64,000 nucleotides of DNA, taken from positions 1,116,001-1,180,000 of the forward strand of contig NZ_CP089978.1 in the NCBI RefSeq assembly GCF_030674635.1. The letters are read 5' to 3'. This stretch comes from Moraxella sp. ZY210820. GTDB lineage: Bacteria; Pseudomonadota; Gammaproteobacteria; Pseudomonadales; Moraxellaceae. Position numbers and translations under genes: made by a program. Below, in pieces: positions 43,879 through 55,659 of the stretch. The notes beneath the pieces are model-generated. The model saw nothing but the letters and a program-made list of their open reading frames with translations. It ran no database searches and was not told the DNA's origin. Positions within the stretch are counted from its first letter, which is position 1; each line of letters begins with the position of its first letter.

Positions 43879-43992
43879 CATTTTCAACCCCTTTTAAGCT
43901 ATTGATTTGCTGTAGGGGCGGAAGATTTTCCGCCCGTACAAAATGAAATAATGTAAATCATATCAATAAGTGATGAAGTTAAGTTGAGAATG
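43879..43992. repeat. Nested inverted-repeat element inside groESL, 114 bp
   Basis: Outer inverted repeats CATTTTCAAC (43879-43888) and GTTGAGAATG (43983-43992) flank a GTAGGGGCGGAA/TTCCGCCCGTAC palindrome (43912-43939). It occupies most of the unusually long groES-groEL spacer. It has exactly the same length as the element at 57280-57393. Confidence 0.85.
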
Positions 43993-44008
43993 ATGTAACT
44001 TACATTAA

Positions 44009-45667
<1,659 letters not shown>

Positions 45668-45701
45668 TTTCTAAAGAAAACATCACGCTTTACTTTAATT
45701 T

Positions 45702-45735
45702 AAAATGCCATTAGACTATTGTTTAATGGCATTTT
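45702..45735 (+). terminator. Intrinsic terminator after groEL
   Basis: AAAATGCCATTA and TAATGGCATTTT form a 12-bp stem with a 10-base loop, ending in T. It lies about 35 bp past groEL and just before the antitoxin gene. Confidence 0.85.
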
Positions 45736-45748
45736 TATTAGGATTAAA

Positions 45749-46021
45749 ATGATGACCACATTAACCATTCATTTACCTGAACATTTTGTACAACAAGCCA
45801 AAAATAAAGGTGTGTTTAATGAAACTTTGCTCAAAGAATTAGCCACACAATATATGACTGCGAAATTATTAGAAAGTTTAGTGATGACTGAACCTAAAAT
45901 TGCTGATACGACTTGGCAGGATTATTTAAATCAACGTAATCCTTCTGCCGTACCTGATGATTTTTTAATGAATAGACAACAACCTATTTTAGAACATCGT
46001 ACTTTATTTGAAGAGCATTGA
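45749..46021 (+). CDS. VapB-type antitoxin
   Basis: A 90-residue protein starting MMTTLTIHLPEHFVQQAKNK, with a beta strand then helix (LLKELATQYMTAKLLESL) and a C-terminal tail with PDDFLMNRQQP and LFEEH. Its position directly upstream of a PIN toxin, with one base between the stop and the toxin ATG, supports the antitoxin role. ATTAGGATTAAA precedes the ATG. The toxin is interrupted by a stop codon, so this antitoxin may be maintained without a working partner. Confidence 0.7.
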   Translation: MMTTLTIHLPEHFVQQAKNKGVFNETLLKELATQYMTAKLLESLVMTEPKIADTTWQDYLNQRNPSAVPDDFLMNRQQPILEHRTLFEEH

Positions 46022-46022
46022 A

Positions 46023-46430
46023 ATGACAATTCAGTATATGCTTGATACGAATATTGTGAGCTTTATACTCAAAGTAAATCATTCAATATTGGAGCAAAAA
46101 TTAAAATCGGTTTCATCGATACAATTATGTATTTCAGTCATTACTCAAGCTGAATTACTGTATGGTCTTGCTAAAAATCCAAATGCGACACGATTATATA
46201 GAGAAGTTCATCAATTTTTACATCATATTTAAATTTTAAATTGGGATAATCATATCTCTACCCATTATGCAAATATACGAGCAGATTTGGAGAGAAAAGG
46301 ACAAGTGATTGGTTCAATGGATATGTTGATTGCATCTCATGCTGTTGCAGAAAATCTCACGTTAATTACCAATAATATTGATGAATTTAAACGTGTGCAA
46401 AATTTAAAATATGAAGATTGGACAATCTGA
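46023..46430 (+). pseudogene. VapC-type PIN toxin with in-frame nonsense codon
   Basis: The frame encodes YMLDTNIVSFILK (first catalytic Asp), ISVITQAELLYGLAKNP (Glu), then hits TAA at 46230-46232 after FLHHI. The same frame continues as ILNWDNHISTHYANIRADLERKG, then IGSMDMLIASHAVAENLTLITNNIDEF (third and fourth Asp) and ends at TGA 46430. There is no frameshift; a single codon change would restore a normal 135-residue VapC. The first part alone lacks two catalytic acids and should be inactive. Confidence 0.85.
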
Positions 46431-46536
46431 TTTTAGTGTCGTTAAATTTATCATTTAACATACATTATTCTCTACCATTCACACTATATTGATGATAAAA
46501 TTAGGATAATGTTTTAAAAATTTATAGGAATATGCC

Positions 46537-47529
46537 ATGCACATTGATTTATTTGCCATTGGTAATGCGTTGGTTGATCAAGAGTTTAAAATTGATGATA
46601 CGTTTTTAACAAAACACAATTTACAAAAAGGTACAATGCAACTTGCTGATGCGGAACAACAAGCCCATTTATATGCTGATTTAAAAGGTTCGCAAGACTA
46701 TCAAGGACAAACCAGTGGTGGTTCGGCTGCCAATACTTGTGTGGCATATAGTGCGTTAGGTGGTGCAGTGTATTATGCTTGCCGTGTAGGCATTGGCGAA
46801 TTAGGACAATCTTATTTGCGTGGTTTAGGTCATGCTAATGTACATACAGGCGACTTGGCCATTGCCGATGATGGTACAACAGGGACTTGTTTAGTGATGG
46901 TAAGTGCTGATGCAGAGCGTACGATGCAAACTTATTTAGGGGTAAGTTCTGATTTATCAGTTGCACAGGTGAATTATAAACGTTTAGAGCAAGCCAAATG
47001 GTTATATATTGAAGGTTATTTATCAACCAGTTCATCAGCACGTCATGCGGTGGTACAAGCTCGTCAGGTAGCCCGAGAACATGGTGTAAAAATTGCATTA
47101 ACGTTATCTGACCCTGCGATGGTACAATATGCTCGTGAAGGTTTAGATGAGTTGATTGGCGATGGTATTGATTTATTATTCTGTAATCAACATGAAGCCA
47201 TGATGTACACACAAACCTTAAATGTACAAGATGCAATGACAGCATTATTAAACATCAGTCAAATGGTCGTCATTACGTTAAGTGAACAAGGTGCAATAAT
47301 TGGTACAGCAAAAGAGATTGTACAAGTAGCAGGACGTGCGGTTACTGCGGTTGATGCGAATGGTGCAGGAGATGCTTTTGCAGGTGCATTCTTATATGCT
47401 TTACAACAAGGGCAAGATGTACAAACTGCAGGACGTTTAGCAGTACTTATTTCAAGTGAAGTGGTAGCAAATTATGGAGCAAGATTAAGCGTAGAGCAAT
47501 ATCAGGCTTTACAACAGCAATTTGCTTAA
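46537..47529 (+). CDS. PfkB-family carbohydrate/nucleoside kinase
   Basis: A 330-residue ribokinase-fold kinase. The N-terminal FAIGNALVDQEFKI, the substrate-binding GGSAANTCVAYSALGG, and the C-terminal DANGAGDAFAGAFLYAL (anion hole and catalytic Asp) are all present. The QTSGGSAANT variant and GTTGTCLVMVSADAERTM are typical of the adenosine kinase-like proteins annotated in Moraxellaceae and Pseudomonas. The substrate is not certain from sequence; adenosine or an inosine-type nucleoside is likely. It is transcribed alone. Confidence 0.85.
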   Translation: MHIDLFAIGNALVDQEFKIDDTFLTKHNLQKGTMQLADAEQQAHLYADLKGSQDYQGQTSGGSAANTCVAYSALGGAVYYACRVGIGELGQSYLRGLGHANVHTGDLAIADDGTTGTCLVMVSADAERTMQTYLGVSSDLSVAQVNYKRLEQAKWLYIEGYLSTSSSARHAVVQARQVAREHGVKIALTLSDPAMVQYAREGLDELIGDGIDLLFCNQHEAMMYTQTLNVQDAMTALLNISQMVVITLSEQGAIIGTAKEIVQVAGRAVTAVDANGAGDAFAGAFLYALQQGQDVQTAGRLAVLISSEVVANYGARLSVEQYQALQQQFA

Positions 47530-47600
47530 TTTTTACTAGATTTCATTATTGTCAATATTTTAATAACTTATTGATAATATTCAGCTAATATCATTTTTAT

Positions 47601-47623
47601 GGGTGAATTAGTACTCACCCTAC
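47601..47623. repeat. GGGTGA palindromic repeat
   Basis: GGGTGAATTAG and GTACTCACCC form a short palindrome ending in TAC, flanked by TTATTGATAAT on the left and ATATGTTGAAAATCATA on the right. The right flank resembles the ends of the longer elements, so it may be a diverged copy. Confidence 0.6.
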
Positions 47624-47705
47624 ATCAAATCAATCATATGATATGTTGAAAATCATACTAAGATTATTTAGACTATCTTATTGATTATAATGCTTGGAAT
47701 ATTTA

Positions 47706-48404
47706 ATGACATCAATTAATGCTCGTGCCATTATTTTGGATACTGAAACGCATGATTTAAATGGTTTGCCAATTGAAATTGCTTATGCACCTGTTGATAT
47801 TGTACAGGGAACATTAGTATTGGATAAAGAACAAATTTTTGACCAGTATTTTCAAGTTGGCGAGAAAATTAGCTATGGTTCTATGGCAGTACATCATATT
47901 TTAGAAAGTGATTTAATCAATCAGCCTGACTATCGTAGTTTTAAATTACCAATTGAGACACAATATATCATTGGACATAATATTGAATATGATATGAATG
48001 CTATTGCACGTTGTGGCATTGATATTCAACCCTTAAAATCAATTTGTACCTTAGCATTAGCACGTCAGGTATGGAAAAATTTAGAAGCATATAATATGTC
48101 AGCTTTGGTGTATTATGTTTCTAAAGGTAGTGAAAAAGCACGTCAAATGCTGAAAAATGCTCATCGTGCTGATGCAGATATTATTTTAACTGCAAATGTA
48201 TTAATGCATATGTTAAAAGAATTGCAAGTGAATAATATAGAAGAGTTATATCAAATTTCAGAGCAAGCACTCATTCCAACGACAATTCATTTTGGTAAAT
48301 ACAAAGGCACAGCATTGACCGATTTACCCAAAGATTATGTTGATTGGTTATTATCTAAAGATGATTTAGATAGTCGTTTACGTCAAGTTCTGCAAAATTT
48401 GTAA
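47706..48404 (+). CDS. ExoX-like 3'-5' exonuclease with C-terminal DUF3820-type domain
   Basis: A 232-residue DEDD exonuclease. ExoI-ExoIII motifs are visible: ILDTETHDLNG (DxE) near residue 11, GHNIEYDMNAIAR around residue 95, and AHRADADIILTANVL (HxxxD) around residue 160. The C-terminal 45 residues, with IHFGKYKGTALTDLP and DYVDWLLSKDD, match the DUF3820-type module often appended to such exonucleases. ATG 47706 is chosen over an upstream in-frame non-ATG start. Substrate (DNA repair or RNA) cannot be decided from sequence. Confidence 0.82.
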   Translation: MTSINARAIILDTETHDLNGLPIEIAYAPVDIVQGTLVLDKEQIFDQYFQVGEKISYGSMAVHHILESDLINQPDYRSFKLPIETQYIIGHNIEYDMNAIARCGIDIQPLKSICTLALARQVWKNLEAYNMSALVYYVSKGSEKARQMLKNAHRADADIILTANVLMHMLKELQVNNIEELYQISEQALIPTTIHFGKYKGTALTDLPKDYVDWLLSKDDLDSRLRQVLQNL

Positions 48405-48486
48405 GCAAAATATTGACTATTTGCTTAAAAAAGCATATAAAATGTGAATGTAAGTTGATTTTAACTGGTTAAATGTTAAAAATCAT

Positions 48487-48526
48487 GTTACAATCCGAAC
48501 AAGTCGGGTGTGTTCCCGATTTTTTT
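48487..48526 (+). promoter_or_regulatory. Extended -10 followed at once by a terminator-like hairpin, upstream of hisZ
   Basis: TGTTACAAT (an extended -10-like element) is followed after about 14 bp by TCGGG/CCCGA (48504-48508 and 48515-48519) and seven T. A transcript started here would meet the hairpin almost immediately, about 75 bp before hisZ. It may be a leader attenuator for hisZ-purA or just the terminator of the exonuclease gene. Confidence 0.4.
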
Positions 48527-48597
48527 ATGTAGATGGCATTTTATGTACTACATAAGACCGAGATTAACCACATCAAGACCAAAATTAGGGTTGAGAT

Positions 48598-49764
48598 ATG
48601 CCTATTTTAGAAACATGGCTATTACCAGATGGTGTAGCTGATGTACTACCAGAACAAGCTCAAGTCGTTGAAAATTTACGGCGAAAAAGTTTAGATTTCC
48701 TTGCGACTCGAGGTTATCAGTTGGTTTATACACCAATGATTGAGTATATCGAGTCATTATCATCATTGTCAGAATCTGGACAAGATTTAGATTTAGTGAC
48801 CTTTAAATTAATTGACCAATTATCAGGTCGATTAATTGGTGTGCGTGCTGATATCACACCGCAGGTTGCTCGTATCGATGCACATGTTTATCCTGTTAAT
48901 GGTGTGGCACGTTATTGCTATGCAGGTACGGTGCTACATACTAAACCACAAGGTTTTAATACTACACGTTCACCTTTACAATTAGGTGCAGAGTTATATG
49001 GACATCGTAGTATTTCTGCTGATATTGAAATGATTGATGTGATGCTAGGTTTAATTGAGCAAGCCAATGTCGCTGACCAATTACATTTAGATTTAGGTCA
49101 TGTTGGGTTGTTCCGTAGCATGGTACGTTTAGCGGGTTTAACTAAAGCACAAGAACGTCAGCTTTCTAATATTTATCAACGTAAATCATTGCCAGAGTTG
49201 GCTGAGTTTACACAACATTTGCCACATGGGCAGGATTTTTATCATTTAGGACGATATGCAACTGATTTAGGCGAATTGCAACAGCATTTATCATCAGCAA
49301 TTTTACAAGATAAAGCCTTTAGCTCAGCACTTGATGATTTGTTAAAAACGAAACAACAAATTCAATTGCGTTGGGAAAATGTACATATTGGTATAGATGT
49401 TGTAGAGTTGCGTAGTTATCACTATCACACAGGTTTAGTGTATGCAGTTTATGCACCACATCGTGCAGTCGCTTTAGCACAAGGTGGACGTTATGATGGT
49501 ATTGGTGAACATTTTGGGCGTGCAAGACCTGCAACAGGTTTTAGTTGTGATTTATATACTTTATGTACGGGACAATTTCAACAAGTTGAAACTATCGTTG
49601 CACCTGCTTCACATGATGTTGCATTACAAAAAGCCATTCAGCAAGCAAGAAGTCAAGGGCGTAGTGTGGTGCAATTATTGGCAGATGATGATTTAAGTTC
49701 AATTCCATATGCGACTCAACAATTTAAATTGGTTGATGGACAATGGCGAATTGTTAATTTGTAA
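48598..49764 (+). CDS. hisZ: ATP phosphoribosyltransferase regulatory subunit
   Basis: Catalytically inactive HisRS paralog that joins short-form HisG to make the first enzyme of histidine synthesis. The 388-residue protein has class II synthetase-like motifs: LPDGVADVLPEQAQVVENLRR, GYQLVYTPMIEY, LVTFKLIDQLSGRLIGVRADITPQVARIDAH, and the GGRYDGIGEHFGRARPATGFSCD motif 3-like region. It lacks the anticodon-binding domain of true HisRS. hisG is not in the window. It precedes purA, as in Acinetobacter relatives. Confidence 0.93.
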   Translation: MPILETWLLPDGVADVLPEQAQVVENLRRKSLDFLATRGYQLVYTPMIEYIESLSSLSESGQDLDLVTFKLIDQLSGRLIGVRADITPQVARIDAHVYPVNGVARYCYAGTVLHTKPQGFNTTRSPLQLGAELYGHRSISADIEMIDVMLGLIEQANVADQLHLDLGHVGLFRSMVRLAGLTKAQERQLSNIYQRKSLPELAEFTQHLPHGQDFYHLGRYATDLGELQQHLSSAILQDKAFSSALDDLLKTKQQIQLRWENVHIGIDVVELRSYHYHTGLVYAVYAPHRAVALAQGGRYDGIGEHFGRARPATGFSCDLYTLCTGQFQQVETIVAPASHDVALQKAIQQARSQGRSVVQLLADDDLSSIPYATQQFKLVDGQWRIVNL

Positions 49765-49791
49765 TGAATTAAATTTTAGCGTGATAAATAA

Positions 49792-51129
<1,338 letters not shown>

Positions 51130-51197
51130 TCATGTAAAAAATTAAGATAATATCTTAGATATTGTATGTTTAACTTATCATAAGTGATTGATTTTTT

Positions 51198-51225
51198 GTA
51201 GGGGCGGATTGTAATTCGCCCATAC
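51198..51225. repeat. GTAGGGGCGG palindromic repeat
   Basis: GTAGGGGCGGATT and AATTCGCCCATAC form an almost perfect 28-bp palindrome. The flanks (TTATCATAAGTGATTGATTT on the left, ATATCATATCAATGATATTA to the right) resemble those of the 114-bp elements, so this is a probable partial copy. Confidence 0.8.
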
Positions 51226-51323
51226 AAATTTTCATATCATCATAAAATTATACAATAACGTTAAATATCATATCAATGATATTATCTTGAATATGCTCAT
51301 TTAAGAAATAAGTTAGAATTATT

Positions 51324-51629
51324 ATGCAACCTAATATCTCTCGTATTCTCTTCCATTCGTTGATTTTTGCTATAGGTGCTGCACCAACTGGAGCAATGTG
51401 GATTCTTAAGTACAATCAAGTTGAATTTACAGTATCAGCATTTGCAATTTTGAGTATTGTGCTAGCAGCTTTTATTACACCTTTGCTTTTAATTCAAAAT
51501 ACTTATTTATATTTTAGACGAAAAGATGAGAAATTAGATGAAAAATTAGCATTTTTAAGTCGTTTTTATATGTTTTTAAATGCGATATGTTTATTATCGT
51601 GGATTATTTTTTCATTTAAAGGTTATTAA
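51324..51629 (+). CDS. Small membrane protein
   Basis: A 101-residue hypothetical protein with three hydrophobic segments (LIFAIGAAPTGAMWIL, FAILSIVLAAFITPLLLI and FYMFLNAICLLSWIIFSF) and one charged loop (YFRRKDEKLDEKLAF). I do not recognise the family. It lies between purA and another hypothetical gene on the same strand. Confidence 0.55.
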   Translation: MQPNISRILFHSLIFAIGAAPTGAMWILKYNQVEFTVSAFAILSIVLAAFITPLLLIQNTYLYFRRKDEKLDEKLAFLSRFYMFLNAICLLSWIIFSFKGY

Positions 51630-51676
51630 ATAATCATTGAATGTTATATTTTTAATTATATTAGGTTAATTAATTT

Positions 51677-52168
51677 ATGAAAGTAAAACTAACTGATAGT
51701 AGCACTTGGCTTGATTTTTCTTTTCAACATACTCAACAATCTGATGTTGAAGTCTTATTAACGTTGAAAAAAGTTTTACCAAGTGTGATGGAGCTGATTT
51801 TACCTGTATTAAATGAACAACAACAAACTTTAGATAAAATTGAGTGGGAAAGCACAACAGCAGATTTACAAATGCTACAAAAGTTTTATCAATCATGGGG
51901 TATTTTGGAATTACGTTTAAAGGCATTGATGAATTATAAAAATGTAGTTTTTGTTAAGCAATTAATTGCCCAAGCACAAACTCATCGTCAGAAATTGGCA
52001 AAACAATCAGCACAATATAATGCAATGCAATTAGATTATTTATTTTTACTCTATTTGCATGGTGTAATTGATAGTGAATTAGTTAATATTGGTGAGCATT
52101 TTTATAGTCCAACATTCCAAAAATTATGGCAAGATGAAATGGGACATTTAATATTGCCTAAAATTTAA
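51677..52168 (+). CDS. Hypothetical protein
   Basis: A 163-residue soluble protein, mostly helical and rich in Leu and Gln, starting MKVKLTDSSTWLDF. There is no signal peptide and no motif I recognise. It lies 80 bp before ppk1 on the same strand; a link with polyphosphate metabolism would be only a guess. Confidence 0.55.
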   Translation: MKVKLTDSSTWLDFSFQHTQQSDVEVLLTLKKVLPSVMELILPVLNEQQQTLDKIEWESTTADLQMLQKFYQSWGILELRLKALMNYKNVVFVKQLIAQAQTHRQKLAKQSAQYNAMQLDYLFLLYLHGVIDSELVNIGEHFYSPTFQKLWQDEMGHLILPKI

Positions 52169-52247
52169 AAAATCATTATATCTAAGCAGTTTTTATTAAT
52201 GAAATGTGTTAAAATTCTAATATACTTATACAATTAGGAATATTATT

Positions 52248-54329
52248 ATGGTAACAACTCAGACGCTTAGTACCGTTCAATATAGCGACCAAGAACGTTA
52301 TATTAATCGTGAATTATCCATTTTAGATTTCCATTTACGTGTGCTTGAACAAGCTACCGACCCACAACATCCTTTAATTGAACGTCTGAATTTTTTATTA
52401 ATTTTTTCTCGTAATATGGATGAATTTTTTGAAATTCGTGTTGCAGGAATGTTGGAACAATTACATTTAGGTAATCAAAGTCATAGTCCAGATGGCATGA
52501 CACCAAAACAAGTATTAGAACAAATTGCCGATAAAGCCCATACAGCGATTGAGCGTCAATATCGTATTTTAAATGAAGAAATTTTACCTAAATTGCGTGA
52601 AGAAGATATTTACTTTTTACGCCGTAATGAATTGAGTGATGAGCAGGCATCATGGCTAAAAAAATATTTCCAAGAACAAGTTGCACCTGTTTTAACACCT
52701 ATTAGTTTAGACCCAGCTCACCCATTTCCACGCTTAGTCAATAAAAGTTTAAACTTTATTGTAACTTTAGAAGGTAAAGATGCATTTGGCAGACAAATTG
52801 ATTTAGCAGTTGTACCTGCTCCACGTTCATTGCCACGTGTGGTGCGTTTACCTGATAGCTTGACCGATGGCAAAGAACAATATGTGATGCTATCAGCAAT
52901 TATTCATGAACACGTTTCTGATTTATTCCCAGGTATGGAAGCGACAGGTTGCTATCAATTCCGTGTAACACGAAATGCAGATTTAACCTTAAATGAAGAT
53001 GTGGAAGATTTAGCTAAGGCATTGAAAGGGGGATTAAATTCTCGCCGTTTTGGACGTGCAGTACGTTTAGAAGTTACGCATAATTGTCCACACGAAATTT
53101 ATCATTATTTACTTGATGAATTTGATTTAACTGAAGACCAACTTTATAAAGTTGATGGACCTGTTAATTTGGCACGTTTGGTGTCTAATTTTGACCGTCC
53201 ACATTTGCGTTATGAGCCTTATACACCTGTTATACCTAAAGCATTGCGTAAAACGACTAATATTTTTGAAGCAATGAAGAAAAAGGATATTTTATTACAT
53301 CATCCTTTTGAATCATTTACACCAGTGATTGATTTATTACGTCAAGCAGCACATGATCCACAAGTATTGGCGATTAAACAAACACTTTATCGTAGCGGTG
53401 CAGATTCTGAAATTGTACAGGTTTTAGCCGAAGCTGCTCGTAATGGTAAAGAAGTAACAGCAGTTATTGAATTGCGTGCGAGATTTGATGAGGAATCAAA
53501 TATTGCAGTTGCTAATGTGTTGCAAGAAGCTGGAGCGGTGGTTGTTTATGGTATTGTAGGTTATAAAACACACGCTAAAATGATTTTGGTGGTTCGTCGT
53601 GAGCATAATAAATTAGTGCGTTATGTACATTTAGGTACGGGGAATTATCATGCAGGAAACGCTCGTATTTATACCGATTATGGTTTAATGACTACGGATA
53701 AAGAATTGTGTGAAGATGTTCATCGTATCTTCCAAGAATTAACAGGCATGGGCAAAATGCCGAAAATGAAGAAGTTATTACATGCTCCATTTACGTTGCA
53801 TAATCACTTAATGCAATATGTTGATACTGAAATTGAGAATGCAAAAGCAGGTAAAGAAGCCAGAATTATCATTAAAGTTAATGCTTTAACTGAACCGCAA
53901 CTCATTAATAAATTGTATGAAGCATCGCAAGCTGGGGTGCAAATTGATTTGATTATTCGTTCAATTTGTTGTTTACGTCCAAATGTGGTAGGCTTGTCAG
54001 AAAATATTCGTGTGCGTTCAATCGTAGGGCGTTTCTTAGAGCATACACGTGTGTATTATTTCCATAATAATGGCGATAGTCGTATTTATTGTTCAAGTGC
54101 GGATTGGATGAATCGTAATCTGTTTAATCGTGTCGAAGTGTGTTTCCCAATTGAAAATGAACAATTGAAGAAACAAATTTATCAACATGGTTTGATGAGT
54201 TACTTACAAGATAATCAACGTGCGTGGATTTTACAGAGTGATGGTACTTGGAAACAGATTTATGTGCCTGAACAAGAACTTAAGCACAATGCCCAAGAGT
54301 CGTTAATGAATCATTTTAAGGCATTGTAA
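52248..54329 (+). CDS. ppk1: Polyphosphate kinase 1
   Basis: Reversibly transfers the ATP gamma-phosphate to polyphosphate. The 693-residue protein has the four-domain PPK1 layout: N-terminal [20 protein letters not shown], then [19 protein letters not shown], the head domain, and two phospholipase D-like catalytic domains with [27 protein letters not shown], the autophosphorylated histidine in [18 protein letters not shown], and the second histidine in [15 protein letters not shown]. Length is normal. No ppx is adjacent. Confidence 0.96.
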   Translation: MVTTQTLSTVQYSDQERYINRELSILDFHLRVLEQATDPQHPLIERLNFLLIFSRNMDEFFEIRVAGMLEQLHLGNQSHSPDGMTPKQVLEQIADKAHTAIERQYRILNEEILPKLREEDIYFLRRNELSDEQASWLKKYFQEQVAPVLTPISLDPAHPFPRLVNKSLNFIVTLEGKDAFGRQIDLAVVPAPRSLPRVVRLPDSLTDGKEQYVMLSAIIHEHVSDLFPGMEATGCYQFRVTRNADLTLNEDVEDLAKALKGGLNSRRFGRAVRLEVTHNCPHEIYHYLLDEFDLTEDQLYKVDGPVNLARLVSNFDRPHLRYEPYTPVIPKALRKTTNIFEAMKKKDILLHHPFESFTPVIDLLRQAAHDPQVLAIKQTLYRSGADSEIVQVLAEAARNGKEVTAVIELRARFDEESNIAVANVLQEAGAVVVYGIVGYKTHAKMILVVRREHNKLVRYVHLGTGNYHAGNARIYTDYGLMTTDKELCEDVHRIFQELTGMGKMPKMKKLLHAPFTLHNHLMQYVDTEIENAKAGKEARIIIKVNALTEPQLINKLYEASQAGVQIDLIIRSICCLRPNVVGLSENIRVRSIVGRFLEHTRVYYFHNNGDSRIYCSSADWMNRNLFNRVEVCFPIENEQLKKQIYQHGLMSYLQDNQRAWILQSDGTWKQIYVPEQELKHNAQESLMNHFKAL

Positions 54330-54334
54330 TAGAC

Positions 54335-54366
54335 AAAAATCCATCATACAATATGGTGGATTTTTT
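54335..54366 (+). terminator. Intrinsic terminator after ppk1
   Basis: AAAATCCATCAT and ATGGTGGATTTT form a stem with one G-U pair around a 5-base loop, followed by TT; it lies directly after the ppk1 stop. Confidence 0.85.
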
Positions 54367-54444
54367 ATCTTTATCATTTAAGTAAAAATTTTTACCACTA
54401 AAAATATATTTATATATCAATAATTGAGTGACAATTATTAATCA

Positions 54445-55464
54445 TTATTCTTTGTCATTTAACGTCTGACACAAATCCAACAAACGATTTGCATACCCCC
54501 ATTCATTATCATACCACGCAAATACTTTCACTTGCTGTCCAACAATCATACTTTGATTTAAATCCACAATCAGCGAATACGGCGAATGATTAAAATCGCT
54601 TGATACTAAAGGCTCATCGGTAATATCCATAATTTCACGATATTGATATTGCTTGGCATGATACAAACATTGATGTAATTGTTCCATATCAATCGTTTTT
54701 TGGCTGACAAAACTTAAATCAATACTTGCTACATTAATGGTTGGTACACGAATTGAATATCCATCAATACGTCCATTCATATTTGGTAAAACTTGTTTTA
54801 ATGCACCAATCGCACTTGATGTGGTTGGAATAATATTTTGTCCGCTCGCTCTGGCACGGCGTAAATCTCGATGGGCTTGGTCAAGTACCGATTGGTCAGC
54901 CGTAACTGCATGAATTTCTGTCATTAACGCACTTTCCATGCCGAAAGTATCATCAAGTAATTTAACTAAAGGCACTAAGGCTTGTGTGGTACACGATACA
55001 CTTGAAATTAAACGATGCTCCGCTTGTATCTGTTGATGATTTACACCATACACCACTGCAATATCCACGCTATCGAATGGTGCAGCACCAATAATTACTC
55101 TCTTTGCTCCTGCTTGTAAATGTTTGCTGGCATCAATACGAGAACGAAATAAACCCGTACATTCTAAAACAATATCTACATTCAATTGTTGCCAATTTAA
55201 ATCAAGCGGATTTTTTTGTTGTAAAACATCTATTTTCAGGCTTTTGTTTGCAGTTTGAATAATCAGTTGTTGCTGTTCGATGTGAATATACGCCTGAAAA
55301 CGTCCATGTGTACTATCAAATTTTAATAAATGCACTAAAGTATCAATATCTGCAACATCATTGATAGCAACAATGTTAAAATTAAATTGTTGTGGATGTT
55401 CGAACCATGCTCGTAATACATTACGCCCAATACGTCCAAAACCATTAATTGCGATACGTTGCAT
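54445..55464 (-). CDS. Glyceraldehyde-3-phosphate/erythrose-4-phosphate dehydrogenase-type protein
   Basis: A 339-residue protein of the GAPDH/Epd family. The NAD-binding INGFGRIGRNVLRAW at residues 5-19 and the active-site Cys in SVSCTTQALVPLV are present. Classical GAPDH and Epd have SCTTN at this point, the Asn being Gln here. The later TADQSVLDQAHRDLRRARAS, IPTTSSAIGALKQVLP and DNEWGYANRLLDL are conserved. Related proteins are usually annotated as GAPDH in Acinetobacter-like bacteria. The start is ATG 55464 (MQRIAING), four codons inside the frame. It is divergent from metZ. Confidence 0.82.
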   Translation of the reverse strand: MQRIAINGFGRIGRNVLRAWFEHPQQFNFNIVAINDVADIDTLVHLLKFDSTHGRFQAYIHIEQQQLIIQTANKSLKIDVLQQKNPLDLNWQQLNVDIVLECTGLFRSRIDASKHLQAGAKRVIIGAAPFDSVDIAVVYGVNHQQIQAEHRLISSVSCTTQALVPLVKLLDDTFGMESALMTEIHAVTADQSVLDQAHRDLRRARASGQNIIPTTSSAIGALKQVLPNMNGRIDGYSIRVPTINVASIDLSFVSQKTIDMEQLHQCLYHAKQYQYREIMDITDEPLVSSDFNHSPYSLIVDLNQSMIVGQQVKVFAWYDNEWGYANRLLDLCQTLNDKE

Positions 55465-55659
55465 GATATTTCTCATTACTTTAAATATAGATGATTATTG
55501 TAAGTCAAGATGAGTGATGAATAAAATCTAAAATGCTTTATTTTGTTTAATAATTAGACATTAAAACATAAATTTAACAATTTTTTTCGATTAACATTTG
55601 CCCTTTTAAGCATGACGTATCATAATGAAGCAATATGAAATAAATGTGAGTGTAATGAT

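Noticed and set aside
46835-47245. Minus-strand 136-codon ORF opposite the PfkB kinase gene
   Set aside because: His/Leu-rich shadow of a well-supported gene, with no start signal.
48504-48526. Possible tRNA or sRNA gene near the hairpin before hisZ
   Set aside because: Only one short hairpin with T run is present; there is no cloverleaf or longer structure.
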